A DNA stretch of 64,000 nucleotides from Lycorma delicatula. Taxonomy: Eukaryota > Arthropoda > Insecta > Hemiptera > Fulgoridae. The translations under genes were made by a program, and so were the position numbers. The notes under the pieces were generated by a model that did no database searches, was not told the origin of the DNA, and saw nothing but the letters and a program-made list of their open reading frames with translations. Positions 11,726-23,048 of this stretch are shown one piece after another. Within the stretch, counting starts at the first letter, position 1; each line of letters begins with the position of its first letter. The DNA is taken from NCBI RefSeq assembly GCF_047948215.1, contig NC_134463.1:57976201-58040200 (forward strand), written 5' to 3'.

Positions 11726-12344
11726 AATAATATAATCATAATAAAAAAATATATTTTTAATAAATGTATACTTCAAAAAGGCTATTACATTTTTATTTAT
11801 CTATAAAATATTTCTACCACTACTATTAAAATAATTCTCCTAAATACCAAATTGTTGTTTTTTTTTATGAGAATATTCTTTTATATCATGACATGTTTCC
11901 TAGAAATTTTGGAACATGGTCGATTTCTCTGTCTTCTCCAATTTTCCTTTGTTAAAAAAGCAAACTTTTTCTTTGTTATATTTAGTCTTTTTTTTCAATT
12001 TGTTCTGTGTGTCCTAAATTGCAGTTGTCTTCATAAATTAATTTTATCGCTCCTTTCCTTCTTCATATTTCTTTTTTATCTGAAGAAACGTAACATAATT
12101 TTAATATAAAGATGTGGGCTAGCCCGTACAAATAAATGCAAATTTTAAAAATCGAACAAAATTTCAATAAATTTTTATAAAACAGATGTTAAAGGATAAT
12201 TACGATAATATATAGATAGTCTTTAGAAAAACTGCATTAAAAACAAAATATTCATAAAAATTGTAAATTTTTTTTGTATTTATGTATCAGGTACGATTTA
12301 GAGACCTGCATTTATTATATAAAACCTCAGACTTGCATTATTTT
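11726..12344. other. AT-rich stretch, nothing recognised
   Basis: Poly-T-rich. The 85-codon frame at 11852-12109 is almost all Phe/Leu/Cys/Ile and has the character of low-complexity DNA rather than a gene. Confidence 0.6.
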
Positions 12345-12993
12345 TTTACTTCCCCGTCTAGATAACGCTGTAGTTCTAGAAAGGAAAGCATTGTTATAAG
12401 TCCAGTAGGTCGAGGGGGTGCAGCTGTAGAGCAAGGTCATTCTCCAGATTTCGCCTAATTAAGATCACATTTTTCCTAGGCACATTTTTTAACAATTAAA
12501 AAATAACAATATTTGCAAAAAAAATTAACAACATTGCACCCCCCACCACAAAAAATGCTCTTAACTACAGTTATATTGTGACGTCAGAGGTGAGCGGTAG
12601 AATTAAATAAATGAATAATATTTAAAGTGTAAAAAAGTAACTCCGTCTAGCTGGGTCTCGAACTCGACCGCCCGGTTTACTCGATACCTGGTACGTTAAG
12701 CCTCCTTGCATACTCCAATCTGCTAACCGTACAAGCGGAATTTGTCCTATGTAAGTTGTGAAATTACATTAGTTTAGTTAGTGCCGACTGTCGCCTCTAG
12801 TACCGCCACACCCGCGCGAATTAAATACCGTGTTCGCGAGCGCTTTAGTTAGAATCATTGAAATAAATAAATGAAATAAAATTATATTTAAATAAAATGG
12901 TAAATATTATAAATTAAATTATGTGTGTATGTGTAAAGCAGGAACGCGGCTTTAGTCGTGTAACGGGAAAGTCCTACAACTGTGTTGTGTTTT
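12345..12993. repeat. Family C repeat, copy 2 (no family A insertion)
   Basis: Aligns with 7340-8107 plus 8785-8870. It lacks ~215 bp present in copy 1 (equivalent to about 7425-7640). The site that holds family A in copy 1 is unoccupied here: 'aaatgaaataaaattatatt' at ~12865-12885. A tRNA B-box-like motif is readable on the minus strand near 12655-12670 ('gttcgagaccc'). Confidence 0.78.
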
Positions 12994-14478
12994 TTTACGG
13001 CCATGAAATAAAAAACTGGCTTTTTGGAGATGTCTTATTGTCTTGATTCTTCAAGATTAGAAAACATACACAACACAAATGTCATGATAATACTACTGAA
13101 TCTTAAATTACTGTAACTTATCTGAGTGTCTGAAAAGAACAAGATAATAAGGTAATACTTTGTTTGATACGATTGATATAGGAAGTGTAATTCTACTTCC
13201 AAAATATATGGTACAATCATCCTTTTCTGGTATTTCTTCAGCTGTTACGTTAATAATATGAAATTATATTCATAGAAATCTAATTTGTCCAAAATAACTA
13301 TAATAAAACATCATAGGATTTTTGTCATACAAATAGTGTTACCAAACATAAATTGATCTAAAAAAACTGTTTCGTTAATACGATGAAGATTTTTGGATGC
13401 GTAGATCCATTTTTTTAAAATCATCTAGGGATCTAGCATCTTTAGTAATTTAACTTTCCAAATAGAGAGTTAATCTTATCATAATAGTATCTTTGTTGGG
13501 AAAAATCTTTTTTTCATGCAGTTAGTATCATCTAAGTTCTCTTTAACAAAAGTAATAAAATATATAGTTCTTAACATAAACGTCATTTTTTATGTTTATA
13601 TTAAGAGTTATATGATTAATTCGCGTGATACCCATTCAAATCTCCAGATATCCCATTAAAGTTTTTCAATCAGGACCCTTATTCGTACAATGAATATACT
13701 TCTAGCATGTTACAACTCTGGATTGTAAGATATAGGAGTGTAATTTATTAGAATCAAACAACTAAACAGAACAAGAGAAGTATATAAAAACAAAAAGCAG
13801 TTAACTATAAATGATCTAGCCGACATCCAATTCTTACTTTCTGTACAAGAAGGAAAGCGCTAACTCACTGCTTATAAATATACATAAAAAAAGGGCAATG
13901 AGAATTGGATGTAAGGGCCACTTTTCCCTGCTTTGATTTGATTGTTATAAAATATTGACTGGTGAAATTCATATATTGTAAAAAAAACTGGTGAGGTTGA
14001 TCTTCGTAAGATATGGTTAAAAATGAACGCATCTAATCGTAAGAAAAAAGAAAAACTGATGGAAGGCAGTAGTTCTTCCTAAATTTTCAGAGATGAACTT
14101 TGAGAAGGAGGAAGGGCTCTTGCTTGAAAAATAGTTTCCGGATTGCTCGTACGTAACAACTCTTTCAGTTACTTTAATAGTACGGTCAGTATGTACACCT
14201 TCACGCAAGCTTCTACAATATGGCAAACCTGTAGTGAATAATGATTGCGCATGATTTGACAATATTATGACCGGTTAAGTGGTAGTAGCGACGCTGTTGT
14301 GACTGCAGCCAATGTCTAAGTCTACATCCCCTCCTATTTTCTACACGTAATAGTCATTGGCGCGTTAATAATTAAAGATTAATAAAGGTAAAGATCTAAT
14401 TAAAGACCTAATAGGTAAAGACTCCTTAAAGTAGGTCATGGTCCCAATTAATAAAATACTGGATGATCCGGAAATTTC
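12994..14478. other. AT-rich stretch, nothing recognised
   Basis: No recognised repeat or convincing reading frame. A short direct-repeat patch of 'taaag.' units lies at about 14370-14425. Confidence 0.5.
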
Positions 14479-14662
14479 GTCTAGACCAGAGGTTCCCAAA
14501 CTTATTTTTCTCATAGACCACTTTCAAAATTTTGCTGGTTCCGGTGTACCCCCTGCAGCTACATTTCTACCATATTTCCAGTCGACAGAAAATGTGAAGA
14601 TTAGATGTAACTATGAAAATTTGCGTTACGGCTGAGTTCCACGAACTAACAGCTTCCGAAAA

Positions 14663-14820
14663 AAAAGTGAGAATTGATTGGTTAATTTTTGATTGTGCTG
14701 TGAGTGGATGTCAAAAAAGTAAAGTTGGCCGATCAAAAAAAATGCTTCCATCCAACTTTACATTTTTTACATCTACTCACAGCACAAGAAAGCAATCGAT
14801 TCTCACTTATTTTATTTAGA
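14663..14820. repeat. Long imperfect palindrome inside the hAT element
   Basis: 'tgtgctgtgagtggatgtc' at about 14695-14713 faces its near reverse complement 'acatctactcacagcaca' at about 14768-14785. Inner pieces (taaagttgg / ccaacttta) and outer pieces (aagtgagaattgattg / caatcgattctcactt) also pair, so nearly the whole ~158 bp folds on itself. Confidence 0.8.
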
Positions 14821-15084
14821 AAACTTCCCATTCAGAGTGGTAAAAAGCAAAAGAAAAATAGTATATTTTTTGTGTTACATTTATTCAAATATGTAATCAT
14901 TACGGTATTAATTATTATTGTTATCGTATTGCAATGTAATATAATAAAATTGTCGTAATATAATAAAAATTAAACATTAATAACGTAATGTAACTTCTAT
15001 AATGGCAATCACAAAATAGTTACAATTTTAATGGGAGGGATGTACTTGATGGATTGACAGCAAATTATCAATATTTGGCTTCAG

Positions 15085-15700
15085 TTTTGTTAGGAATAAG
15101 CGCAAACCTCCCCTTCTGTGATATTGAATCTGCTCCTTTTTTTTGATAAAAAGTTTGTAACGACACTAAAACTTTTTTCGACAAGATATGACGAGGGAAA
15201 CGCTATCAAAAGCTTTCTCGCAATTCCCCACAGTCCAGGATATTTTTCTGGTATTTCTGCCTGCAGCCAAAATGTTTGATACCCTCTTTTAAATTTCACC
15301 TTCAGCCCCTCATTAATGCTAAGCTCGAGTAGCTCCTCTTGTAATATCACATTCTCCAATTCCGTTTCATCAAATGGATTTATGATCCGTGATGGTATTT
15401 CCATCGTCAGAATATATTCAAATCTGATTTTGAAGTCATCATGCAGGGCAATTAAATGTTGAACGTATGTCTTAATATCCTCATCAAGGCATTCTACCTG
15501 TGACAAGTTTGAAAACTGGAAAAATACGCGCCGACTAATATTTTGCTTCATAAATTTCAATTTTCCAAGAAAAGCTGATATTACACCCTTTGTTTTTATT
15601 AAATTGAGACTGTCCCCTTGTAATTGTAAGTTAAGTCGCTGAGCTTCTCAAAACATTATCTGCCTAGGTTGATACTCAAAGTCAAGCCAACATTTTAGTT
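15085..15700 (-). pseudogene. hAT transposase C-terminal remnant (ZBED/SCAND3-like)
   Basis: A 156-codon minus-strand frame (15560 to 15090) matches the C-terminal half of hAT transposases of the ZBED5/SCAND3-like group. Recognisable are the segment with 'IINPF', the 'FWLQ' segment, and the hAT dimerisation region 'AFPSSYLVEKSFSVV' at about residues 121-135. Upstream on the same strand, out of frame or past stops (15560-15700), an 'LNLQLQG' segment typical of this group is still readable. The BED zinc finger and the first catalytic region are absent. It cannot make an active transposase. The assignment rests on motif memory and no search was run. Confidence 0.78.
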
Positions 15701-15851
15701 CTTCACTATCGAAACCAGATGAATTTTCGTGGACCCCCGCTTACGAATTGTGAACCCCCATTTTTTTGTCACGCCAACGTAGACCCCCGTCGAGTCTCCC
15801 GTGGACCCCTGGGGGTCCACCTGGACCACTTTGGGAATCAGTGGTGTAGAC

Positions 15852-16208
15852 TATTGAAATCACAATGTTTAAAACAAGAGATAAATTTTAAAAAAACAGG
15901 ACTGCCAAAAAAAAAATATTGATGACACTTTGTTCTTTAATATAGGATAATTGAAGAACATGCGAGTAACAATTCTGTGTATAGTATAATTCTCTTTTCA
16001 AACTTATATTTTATTTAAACTCTGATAACGTAAGGATTCCAACGCGGAGTCGTACATCTAAATCGGTACAGCCGTTGAGTTACTACTGTGGAAAAAACAT
16101 ACATACATGTCCTAAATACATTACATTCCTTTTTGGGCAGTTGTGAAACTTATTTGTAATTGATTTTAATTTATTTTTGTAATAATTGAATCTTTTGTTA
16201 CAATAAGA
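15852..16208. other. Spacer, nothing recognised
   Basis: AT-rich DNA with no feature that I can support. Confidence 0.5.
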
Positions 16209-16325
16209 TATGATTCAATTCAGAGAATTCTTCAAATCATTCAATTCAAAGATTCAATAATTCAAACATTCAAAAGATTCAATTCAAAGAACTTCAAATC
16301 TGAAGTGGAACTTCAGATTTGAAGT
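16209..16325. repeat. Degenerate 'attcaa' tandem array ending in a perfect palindrome
   Basis: Irregular repeats of 'attcaattcaaaga' run to ~16290. They are followed by acttcaaatctgaagt (16291-16306), a three-base gga spacer and its exact reverse complement (16310-16325). The two arms also form a 19-bp tandem (aacttca.at.tgaagtgg). Confidence 0.85.
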
Positions 16326-17964
16326 GGAACTTCTAGTACAGGAAAATTGTTTCAAACGAGAGATGGGCGAGTTCAATGTCCTTTTTCATAACTGTTGTAC
16401 TATTGACAATAAATACATTACTGATGTATATAAATAGAAACATTTAACTGATAGATGTATCTGTATATAGAACACCCTATAAATCTACAATTATCAGTCA
16501 TTAATTTACTAATCAGTAAATTAAAACTTTTAATTTTCCGATGTGAAAAAACAATAAATTAAATTCATTCTATTGTAATTAAGTATGCTGTAATATTGTA
16601 CCCCCTTAATATTAAAAAAAATTGACTAAACTTATGGAAAAAAATGAGATTCTAAGTCTGTTATAAAATAGTAGTATAAATTTCAAATATCGTGACTAAA
16701 ATAAAACTGGATAATCTGGTTTTCTGGATGATTGAGATCCGAGTAAATAGTATTATATTGTTTATTAATTACGGTTAATAAACACAAAAATTACAATTAA
16801 TTACTGTAATTAAAAATTACTGTAATTACTGTATTTTTTCATGTAAAAATTATACATGAACATTTTCTAATGTATTAATTTATTCCCACCGAGAAAAGTA
16901 TTTTGCTAAAGAAATAAATTTGCTAATGACAATTTTATTGTTTTTTAAAAATTATTCTGTTAAATGTTCTTAAGAAAATATAAAATGGTTTAAAGAAATC
17001 CATTACTTTAAAATTCCTGTTACTTTAAAATATGTATATTTATCATGACGATAGATAATATCAATATTTTATTTGGATTTTGTTATATTATTTCATATGC
17101 TATATTATTACTTAAGTAATTTTTTTAATGTTAATTTATTTATGAAAGTACAGTTTGATTAAAAATAATTCTTCAAAACGTAAATTTTTCTTTATTAGTA
17201 TTGTTACTATACATACAATATACAATTCCAGCCGGTTTAGATTATAATGTCATTATCTTAATTCTCAATAGAGATGTATTGGGCACAATGCATATCGTGG
17301 TATGTATTTCGGATGTATCTATCCGTGAGATGAGTGGGTTGGGAATTTGATTGTATGTTATATTTCCAGGTAATCAGGAAATTACAGGAGGCGGTATTAT
17401 ACGAGTATTCCCTTCTTTTTTAACATGCCGAGGTCATCTGTCAGTCTGTGCCACATCTTAATCTGACCACATCCAGTCTATACCAGACCACATAATGTTG
17501 TTCTCCTTTATTAATTTTATACTTTCATTTAGGTATTTTTGTTTTAATAAATTATTTTAAATACAAAATTATTATATATATAAATTTATTATTATTGGTA
17601 CTCATAAATATTAGAATAGTCATTTACCATTTTCATTATATTAATTTTCTTTATTTGATAAATAGTATCTGGTTTTTGTAAATAAATCGCAATCTCTCAG
17701 TTTCTTAGAATGTTTTTACAAAGATTTGCTGTTTTTTTTTTTTTAATAGTTATATATAGTTTTAGTTATTTAATCTAGTTCCGAAAACTGTTAAATACCT
17801 GTTTCGATATCATATGTTAAATTTGACAAACGTATACAAACAAGAATACATAAAATTTCAAAAGTTCTGAATTTTTAAAAAATTCAATGTTATATTTCAT
17901 TTCAGATGGTTAACGTTTTATAGTGAATATTTATTTTCCAATTTCATCACCTAAAGCGACTGCA
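16326..17964. other. AT-rich stretch, nothing recognised
   Basis: No coding or repeat signal that I can name. The 17280-17500 part is less AT-rich but unassigned. Confidence 0.5.
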
Positions 17965-19026
17965 TACGAAGTGTGTGAAAAAATTAATGAGACTGACTTT
18001 TTACTTACCAAAGTTTTTATTTTTTTCAAACAACAATATTATCCCCTTCAAAGTAGTTCTCTTGTCTGGCATTGTAGTAGGGCATTGTCATGATGAAGCA
18101 TCCACTTGTCTGCAATGTCTGGTCTCACGCGAATCACTCTTTTCCTGAGCCTTTCAACGACACCTTTGTAAAACACTTGGTTGACTGTTTGTCCTGGAGG
18201 AACAAATTCTTTATGCACGATACCCCTATTGTCAAGAAAGCAAATCAGCATAGTTTTGATCTTTGTTTTGCTTATTCGACATTTTTTTCGATCGAGGAAA
18301 TGACGTAGTGTGCCACTTTTCGCTTTGCAGCTTTGTTTCAGGATTTTACTCAAATATCCAGGATTCATCACCTGTGATCATATGACTGAAGAATTTTTGG
18401 TCGTTATAAATCCTCTCAACGCACACGTTTCTTCGATTGTCCTTCTGTTCCGTTATGAGGTTTTTCTGCACCAATTTCGCATAAACCTTTCGCATGTCCA
18501 ATCGTCTGTCAAAATTTGATGTACGGTGAAAGTGTTTAAATTTAACTGTTCACTCATCATCCTTATTGTTAAATGATCGTCTGATCTCACAAGAACACTC
18601 ACACGCTCAATGTTTTCATCCGATTTTGAAGTTGAAGGTCTCCCTGAGCGAGGTTGATCTTCAACGTGTTCTCGGCCTTCTAAAAATGATTTGTGCCAGC
18701 GGAAACCTTGTGCTTTTGGTAAGCAATGGTCTCCATATGGCTGTTTCAATTTTTTAAAGGTCACACTCGCGGATTTCCCAAGTTTAACAGAAAACTTGAT
18801 TGCACAACGTTGCTCTAATTTCCGATGTTCCATTTTCGTAACACACAACAAAAATACAACTTCACTGATGGCGTTGTCAAAATAATGTGTTGGCTGAACG
18901 GAATTGAAACTCGTACTGAGCACGTGGAAGGGATGAACAAAACGGTCCAGCACAGATTATTAGAAACAACGTTGCCAAATCGCTCGCAGTGTTACCAATC
19001 TCATTACTTTTCTCACACACCTCGTA
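17965..19026 (-). mobile_element. Mariner transposon with both terminal repeats and TA target sites
   Basis: The element proper is 17967-19024 (1,058 bp), flanked by TA on both sides as expected for Tc1/mariner. The ~30-bp terminal inverted repeats read cgaagtgtgtgaaaaaatta on the left and, inward from the right, cgaggtgtgtgagaaaagta; both continue into 'atgaga.tg'. It is shorter than the ~1.3 kb of complete mariners because the 3' part of the transposase frame is deleted. The transposase is on the minus strand. Confidence 0.93.
18030..18953 (-). pseudogene. Mariner transposase, disrupted
   Basis: The N-terminal part (18953 to 18453) holds the paired-type helix-turn-helix DNA-binding region, with 'RWHKSFLEGREHVEDQPRSG' and the second HTH ('MMSEQLNLNTFTVHQIL'). 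The first catalytic Asp is seen in 'GDES' at 18361-18372, but an in-frame TAA follows at 18346-18348. A second open piece (18371 to 18048) includes 'HKEFVPPGQTVNQ' and the second catalytic Asp in 'HHDNA' (codon 18087-18089). The sequence then jumps to the 'NYFEG' end, so the D34D third Asp and its surroundings are deleted. A dead copy. Confidence 0.88.
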
Positions 19027-19684
19027 TATTAGATCAGTAAGTTCTCGGTGATTTGAAATTAATCAGCTATCCTAGGGTGTTGTTCATCGTCAAAAATCTT
19101 CTTTTCGTTTCGCCAATTACTGTTGTTGGTTCTTTGATTAGTTATTCTTTGTGTGACTGATAAGACTATTTTTTGGTTTTTTTTTTGCTTTTTATTTTCT
19201 GAACTTAATCATTGTTCTTTGGACTCATATTTGTATTACTTATTTATGTTCATTATACATTTATGTATTCTGTATAAGATATGTATACAAATGCGTGCAT
19301 ATACAGTTCTTTGAGGGATTTCAATGGAAACCCTTCTCTGCTTATCATTTTTTTTTGTTTTTTGGAATTCAAATTTGCTTATGGTTCCGGTAAATTGGAA
19401 CCGATTGTAAATTAAACACGTCAGAAAAAAAAAATCATCGTTAAATGACTATGAAGTTATAAATATCTAGATAAAGTAATTATAAAATAAATATAAAATA
19501 GATTGTAATAATCAAGTCAATTTCCAATTTAGTTTTTTTCTTTTTTAATTCTTTTAATATTTATGTATATATACCAGATCACAGAGAAACAGAACAGTGT
19601 CATATTGTGAACAGTACTCTATAGAGATGCCAAGGCATCTGTGCGCAGTCTGGCGTGGAACTGTAAATGTACCGATAAATGTGT
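19027..19684. other. AT-rich spacer, nothing recognised
   Basis: Low-complexity T-rich DNA with no supported feature. Confidence 0.5.
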
Positions 19685-19900
19685 AATCTTGAACAGACAC
19701 AGGCCGACCACTCCTCAGAGGTGTGGTTAATTGAAATCCAAGTACCAAAGAACACCGGTAGGATTCAAATTCATACAAAATCCTTGACAAAAAACCTTTA
19801 CAAGGACTCGAACCGTAGAAGTCTCGACTTCGAAAATCAGCTGATTTTGCGATGACTAGGTTAACCCGGCTGATTAGTCTAGTGGTTAGTTTATATATAC
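19685..19900 (-). repeat. SINE2 copy
   Basis: Matches SINE2 at 28430-28745 in the same orientation: 'cacaggccgaccactcct', 'aagtaccaaagaacaccgg', a B-box-like 'aaggactcgaacc', then 'cgacttcgaaaatcagctga' and the head 'tctagtggtta'. The minus-strand frame over it (19554-20018) has no meaning. Confidence 0.82.
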
Positions 19901-19902
19901 TC

Positions 19903-19937
<35 letters not shown>

Positions 19938-20556
19938 TAATAATAAATATAAATTTTTATATTCACATGCAAAATCACTACTAGAAATATTCTTGCGAGT
20001 GATAAGTTTTTCAAACAAACTTTTGGTTGAGCTTACAATTTTCTATCTTTCGATTGGACAAAAGATTTAATATTTTTACTTATTATTACGATAATTTTAA
20101 CATTATATTAAATTTTTATATAATTCAATTTCAGAATATAAGTGTGATTTATCATACAGATTATATTTAATCATTAAAACAGAGAACCTATGACTTCGGC
20201 CATGGGTATTATTTTTTTGGAAAAGTGCTACTGTGGTTTGGTTTAAATGTCCAGAAATTATACCAAAAGTTAAAAAAATAAATCCATAGTTTGATTACAG
20301 ATATAGAAATTAAAAATCTATAAAAAAAATTCAACGATAAAAGTTCAGACAAAACGACATCTGCGGAAAAGAACCTTCATTAGAAAGGAACTGAGAGTTG
20401 TTTTAAACTTGCAAATATCTATTGGTTGTATATCGTTACGTAAGAAAAGATCAGTTATTTTTTTTTAAATTTAGTTTCCATTTTAAAAATGAATAAAAAT
20501 TGTTCATTTGATAAACAGTCTTTGGTTTTTTTTATGTAAATCATAATTCTCACATA
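19901..20556. other. (AT)n run at 19902-19934, then AT-rich spacer
   Basis: A microsatellite directly follows the SINE head. The rest shows no supported feature. Confidence 0.6.
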
Positions 20557-21034
20557 AAGTTGGACCGTAAACTCTTGCGTTTAGAAAATCACGTCAACTA
20601 CCTAGCAATCAATCTGCTTGATACCAGGAGGACGTCCAAAGGTTCTCCTACTGTCAGGACATTAAAACATCTCCACGGTGTAGACTTGGGGAATAATGAA
20701 TGACAGATTACAATTATTATCACCGATACTGTTATTAGCATTTCTGTTTACTTCTTTACACTTTTTTAAATTGTTACTTGTTACATTGTTCTTGTTACTA
20801 TCCTCATTTGTTACCTCTCTATCGTTTCACTAACGGCATTTGTAGTGCTTACTTATGTACGAGTTTTTGTAATTGTACGAGTTTATGTAATTCGTATTTA
20901 TTCTTATTTATTTTTATTGAACATTTATTTGTTTATTGTTTATTTTGGTGAATCACAAATTGAATGCGGGTGTATTCTTGTACTCATGAAGTTTGTTATT
21001 TTTTGTTCATTATTAAATATTGATTCCTTTTGTC
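20557..21034 (+). mobile_element. Jockey-type LINE, C-terminal stub plus 3' UTR
   Basis: A clean open frame from 20557 to the TGA at ~20704 encodes about 48 residues in the pattern of the extreme C-terminus of Jockey-clade ORF2: 'RLENHVNYLAINLLD', then 'RTLKHLHGVDL'. The other Jockey fragment at 59560-60549 has the cognate 'KLNTHVNLLAVNLLD'. The following ~330 bp is T-rich and would be the 3' UTR. The copy is 5'-truncated, as usual for LINEs. The right boundary against the R1-like LINE is near 21035 and there is no visible poly-A at the junction. Confidence 0.6.
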
Positions 21035-21286
21035 GGAGGAGGGAAAGCTCTTCTAGCCGCTGCCTGCCCGCATAGAAGGCAATGACGGGCTCTCACCGAA
21101 TAAAACCCCTTACAATAGTACGACATGTCCCCGATACCAGCCTTTCAGTATAACTCAGGAACGTGTCATAATACTCTAATGGATGATTCAGAGATTCCTG
21201 GGCGCATTAATCAGCAGCGGCGACCCCTAGAGGACCCAACTACGTTCCCATCCAGGATGTCTCATCTCCGCCCACTCCGGCAGCTA

Positions 21287-22350
21287 TTAACGTTGATGAT
21301 CCTCTTCTGCCATCTTAGTTTGAAGAATTTTTCTGCTCATGGCTGATATCGCATTCCTGCAGGTTTCACTCTCTAATAGTTTGCTCATTAGGTTGGTGGC
21401 ACAAAGTCCTCCAGTGATGCCAATATATCGTTGTCTCTCCTCAGCCCACCTGGCGCACTCAAAGAAGGTAGTAACTGCGTCATTCAAAGCACAATAGTTA
21501 CAACTTGCATCTTTACATTTTAATATTTTCGCTAGGTAAGTATTGAAGGCTCCATTGCCCGTAAGGAACTGGATAAGCCAGAAGTTGATCTCCCCAAGCC
21601 CCGACAGACCCATCTTCTCACATTCGAGATGACAATATGTGTCCAACGATAAGTAGTTAGTTAATAAGTAGTAATAATAAGTAAGTTAATAATAAGTAAT
21701 CTTCTCACCTCTCTTGCCATCTCACCATTAATAAAAACAAGGTCTGCTACTTAATTTTTCCCTTCCACCTTACCTCAAATTCTCTTATTTGGATGTCCAA
21801 AGGCGGAGTTCTGACAATCACGAATACTGCCTCGCTCGAAACGCTCCTGTAAGCGGAGGCGATCTGCAGCACCATCCTCCTATTATCCCCATTTAACGCC
21901 TTCTTGCATGTCCCGAAATTTAGCGCACTATGCCAGATAGGACTCACATATCGAGCAATAGAGACCACAACTGTGGCCAGTAACTTCCTTTTAGAAGCAC
22001 GTGGGTCTCCTATATTCTTCATAAACCTAAAAAGCGCTGTAGCCACCTTTTCCGCTTTCTCTACCGTCTTGAGAACATGGACCGTGAATCTCATTCTTCT
22101 AGCCATATGCCCAGATATTTGAGTGCCGTAAACGGGCAAGTGGCAGACTCTCCTACTTGTATTTTATTCGGGAAAGCCTTCTCCTACAAGCCGGGACGAC
22201 AACCTCTGTTTTGCCCACGGCCAGCCTCAAACCCTTGTCCTCCAGCAATGTTATCACGATCTTAACCGATTGGTTGGCCTTGGTCATAAGGCCATCTGGC
22301 AACTTGTCTATTGAAACCAAGGCCACGTCATCAACGAACCATCGTCGTCC
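21287..22350 (-). pseudogene. R1-like LINE ORF2: RT palm, thumb and C-terminal domain
   Basis: Reading from 22350, 'FVDDVALVS' is the RT catalytic YADD-type box (FVDD codons at 22338-22327), followed by 'KGLRLAVGKTEVV'. Across the next segment 'KYLGIWLEE' (~22125) is the usual post-palm motif. The frame 22139-21747 carries 'SIARYVSPIWHSAL' and 'QIASAYRSVSSEAV', conserved R1-clade thumb motifs. 21646-21287 encodes 'FLTGNGAFNTYL', then Cys pairs 'CNYCALNDAVTTFFEC', the cysteine/histidine-type C-terminal domain of this clade. Stops and shifts separate these frames. Confidence 0.83.
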
Positions 22351-22531
22351 TTGCGTTCAAGCTTCTTAAGCAAGACAAGCCTATCATTCGTGGGGGATCC
22401 ATTCATGCGATTGAGCATAGTTGAGTGCTCCAAGCACCGCAAGCAGAGCGATGGCAGTGAAAGGTGGTTGACTTTCAATAGTCTGATTCTTGAGGAGACT
22501 CTTCAGATTTAAATAGCGTCTTCTGGCAAGA

Positions 22532-22990
22532 TTAGCGACTTCTCCACCTCCTCAGCCACGTCCATCTTGCTCGTTGACACTCTTGCCTGGTATTATAAAT
22601 CTCGGAAGACCCCCCATACACCTGTTTCCTGTACCGGCAACCAGGACCAGCACTTTGAACCTCAGGGCATGCCTCTAACGTAACCTCTTCAGCCAGGCCG
22701 TTCACTGGAAGGGTTCCTTCTGTCAATCTGTCAGTGAAGACCACTCTGAACTCTTCCAGAGCACGAAGGCTCAGCTTCCACTGCAGCTTCGCTAGGCTAG
22801 GTTCGGATTGATTACAGGCGAGGTCACTGAGAAGGCGATATATGAGTGGTCAGTTAAGGACTTCTCCTCTAAGACACTCCAATTGATTACTTTATTGGCT
22901 TGCCTCTCGCTAATGAAGGATGAGATCCAGCACCAAAGAGTAGTCACCTCTCCTGAAGGTGGGCATATTCTCCAGGTTTACTCATACAGT
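22532..22990 (-). pseudogene. R1-like LINE ORF2: endonuclease end and linker
   Basis: The minus strand at ~22990-22870 reads 'VINWSVLEEKSLTDHSYIAF', matching the C-terminal SDH-type active-site region of APE endonucleases in R1-clade LINEs. The frame 22744-22532 continues with 'ALEEFRVVFTDRLTEGTLP' and 'VYGGSSEIYNTRQECQRAR', where a VYWW..EI...R motif is usual. A direct step from this linker to the FVDD box shows that the RT finger region is deleted. Confidence 0.7.
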
Positions 22991-23048
22991 CCGCCAACAC
23001 CATCGCCTTTCTGAGAGAATCTTGGTGACAATGATCACCTCTGCTTCT

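Larger units (their letters stand above)
14479..15851. mobile_element. hAT transposon, internally deleted, ZBED-type, with target duplication
   Basis: The element spans 14487-15843 (~1.36 kb). It starts CAGAGGTTCCCAAA and, read inward from the right end, CACTGATTCCCAAA, giving inverted ends with a few mismatches. It is flanked by gtctagac (14479-14486) and gtgtagac (15844-15851), an 8-bp hAT target duplication with one difference. The right end is rich in 'gacccc' repeats. Inside are a transposase relic on the minus strand (15085-15700) and a long imperfect palindrome (14663-14820). The decayed duplication and lost N-terminal half indicate an old, immobile copy. Confidence 0.85.

Noticed and set aside
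11852..12109. 85-codon hydrophobic open frame
   Set aside because: Poly-T-derived Phe/Leu run; typical chance frame.
21904..22369. Three overlapping plus-strand frames
   Set aside because: Antisense of the R1-like LINE palm and thumb segment on the minus strand.
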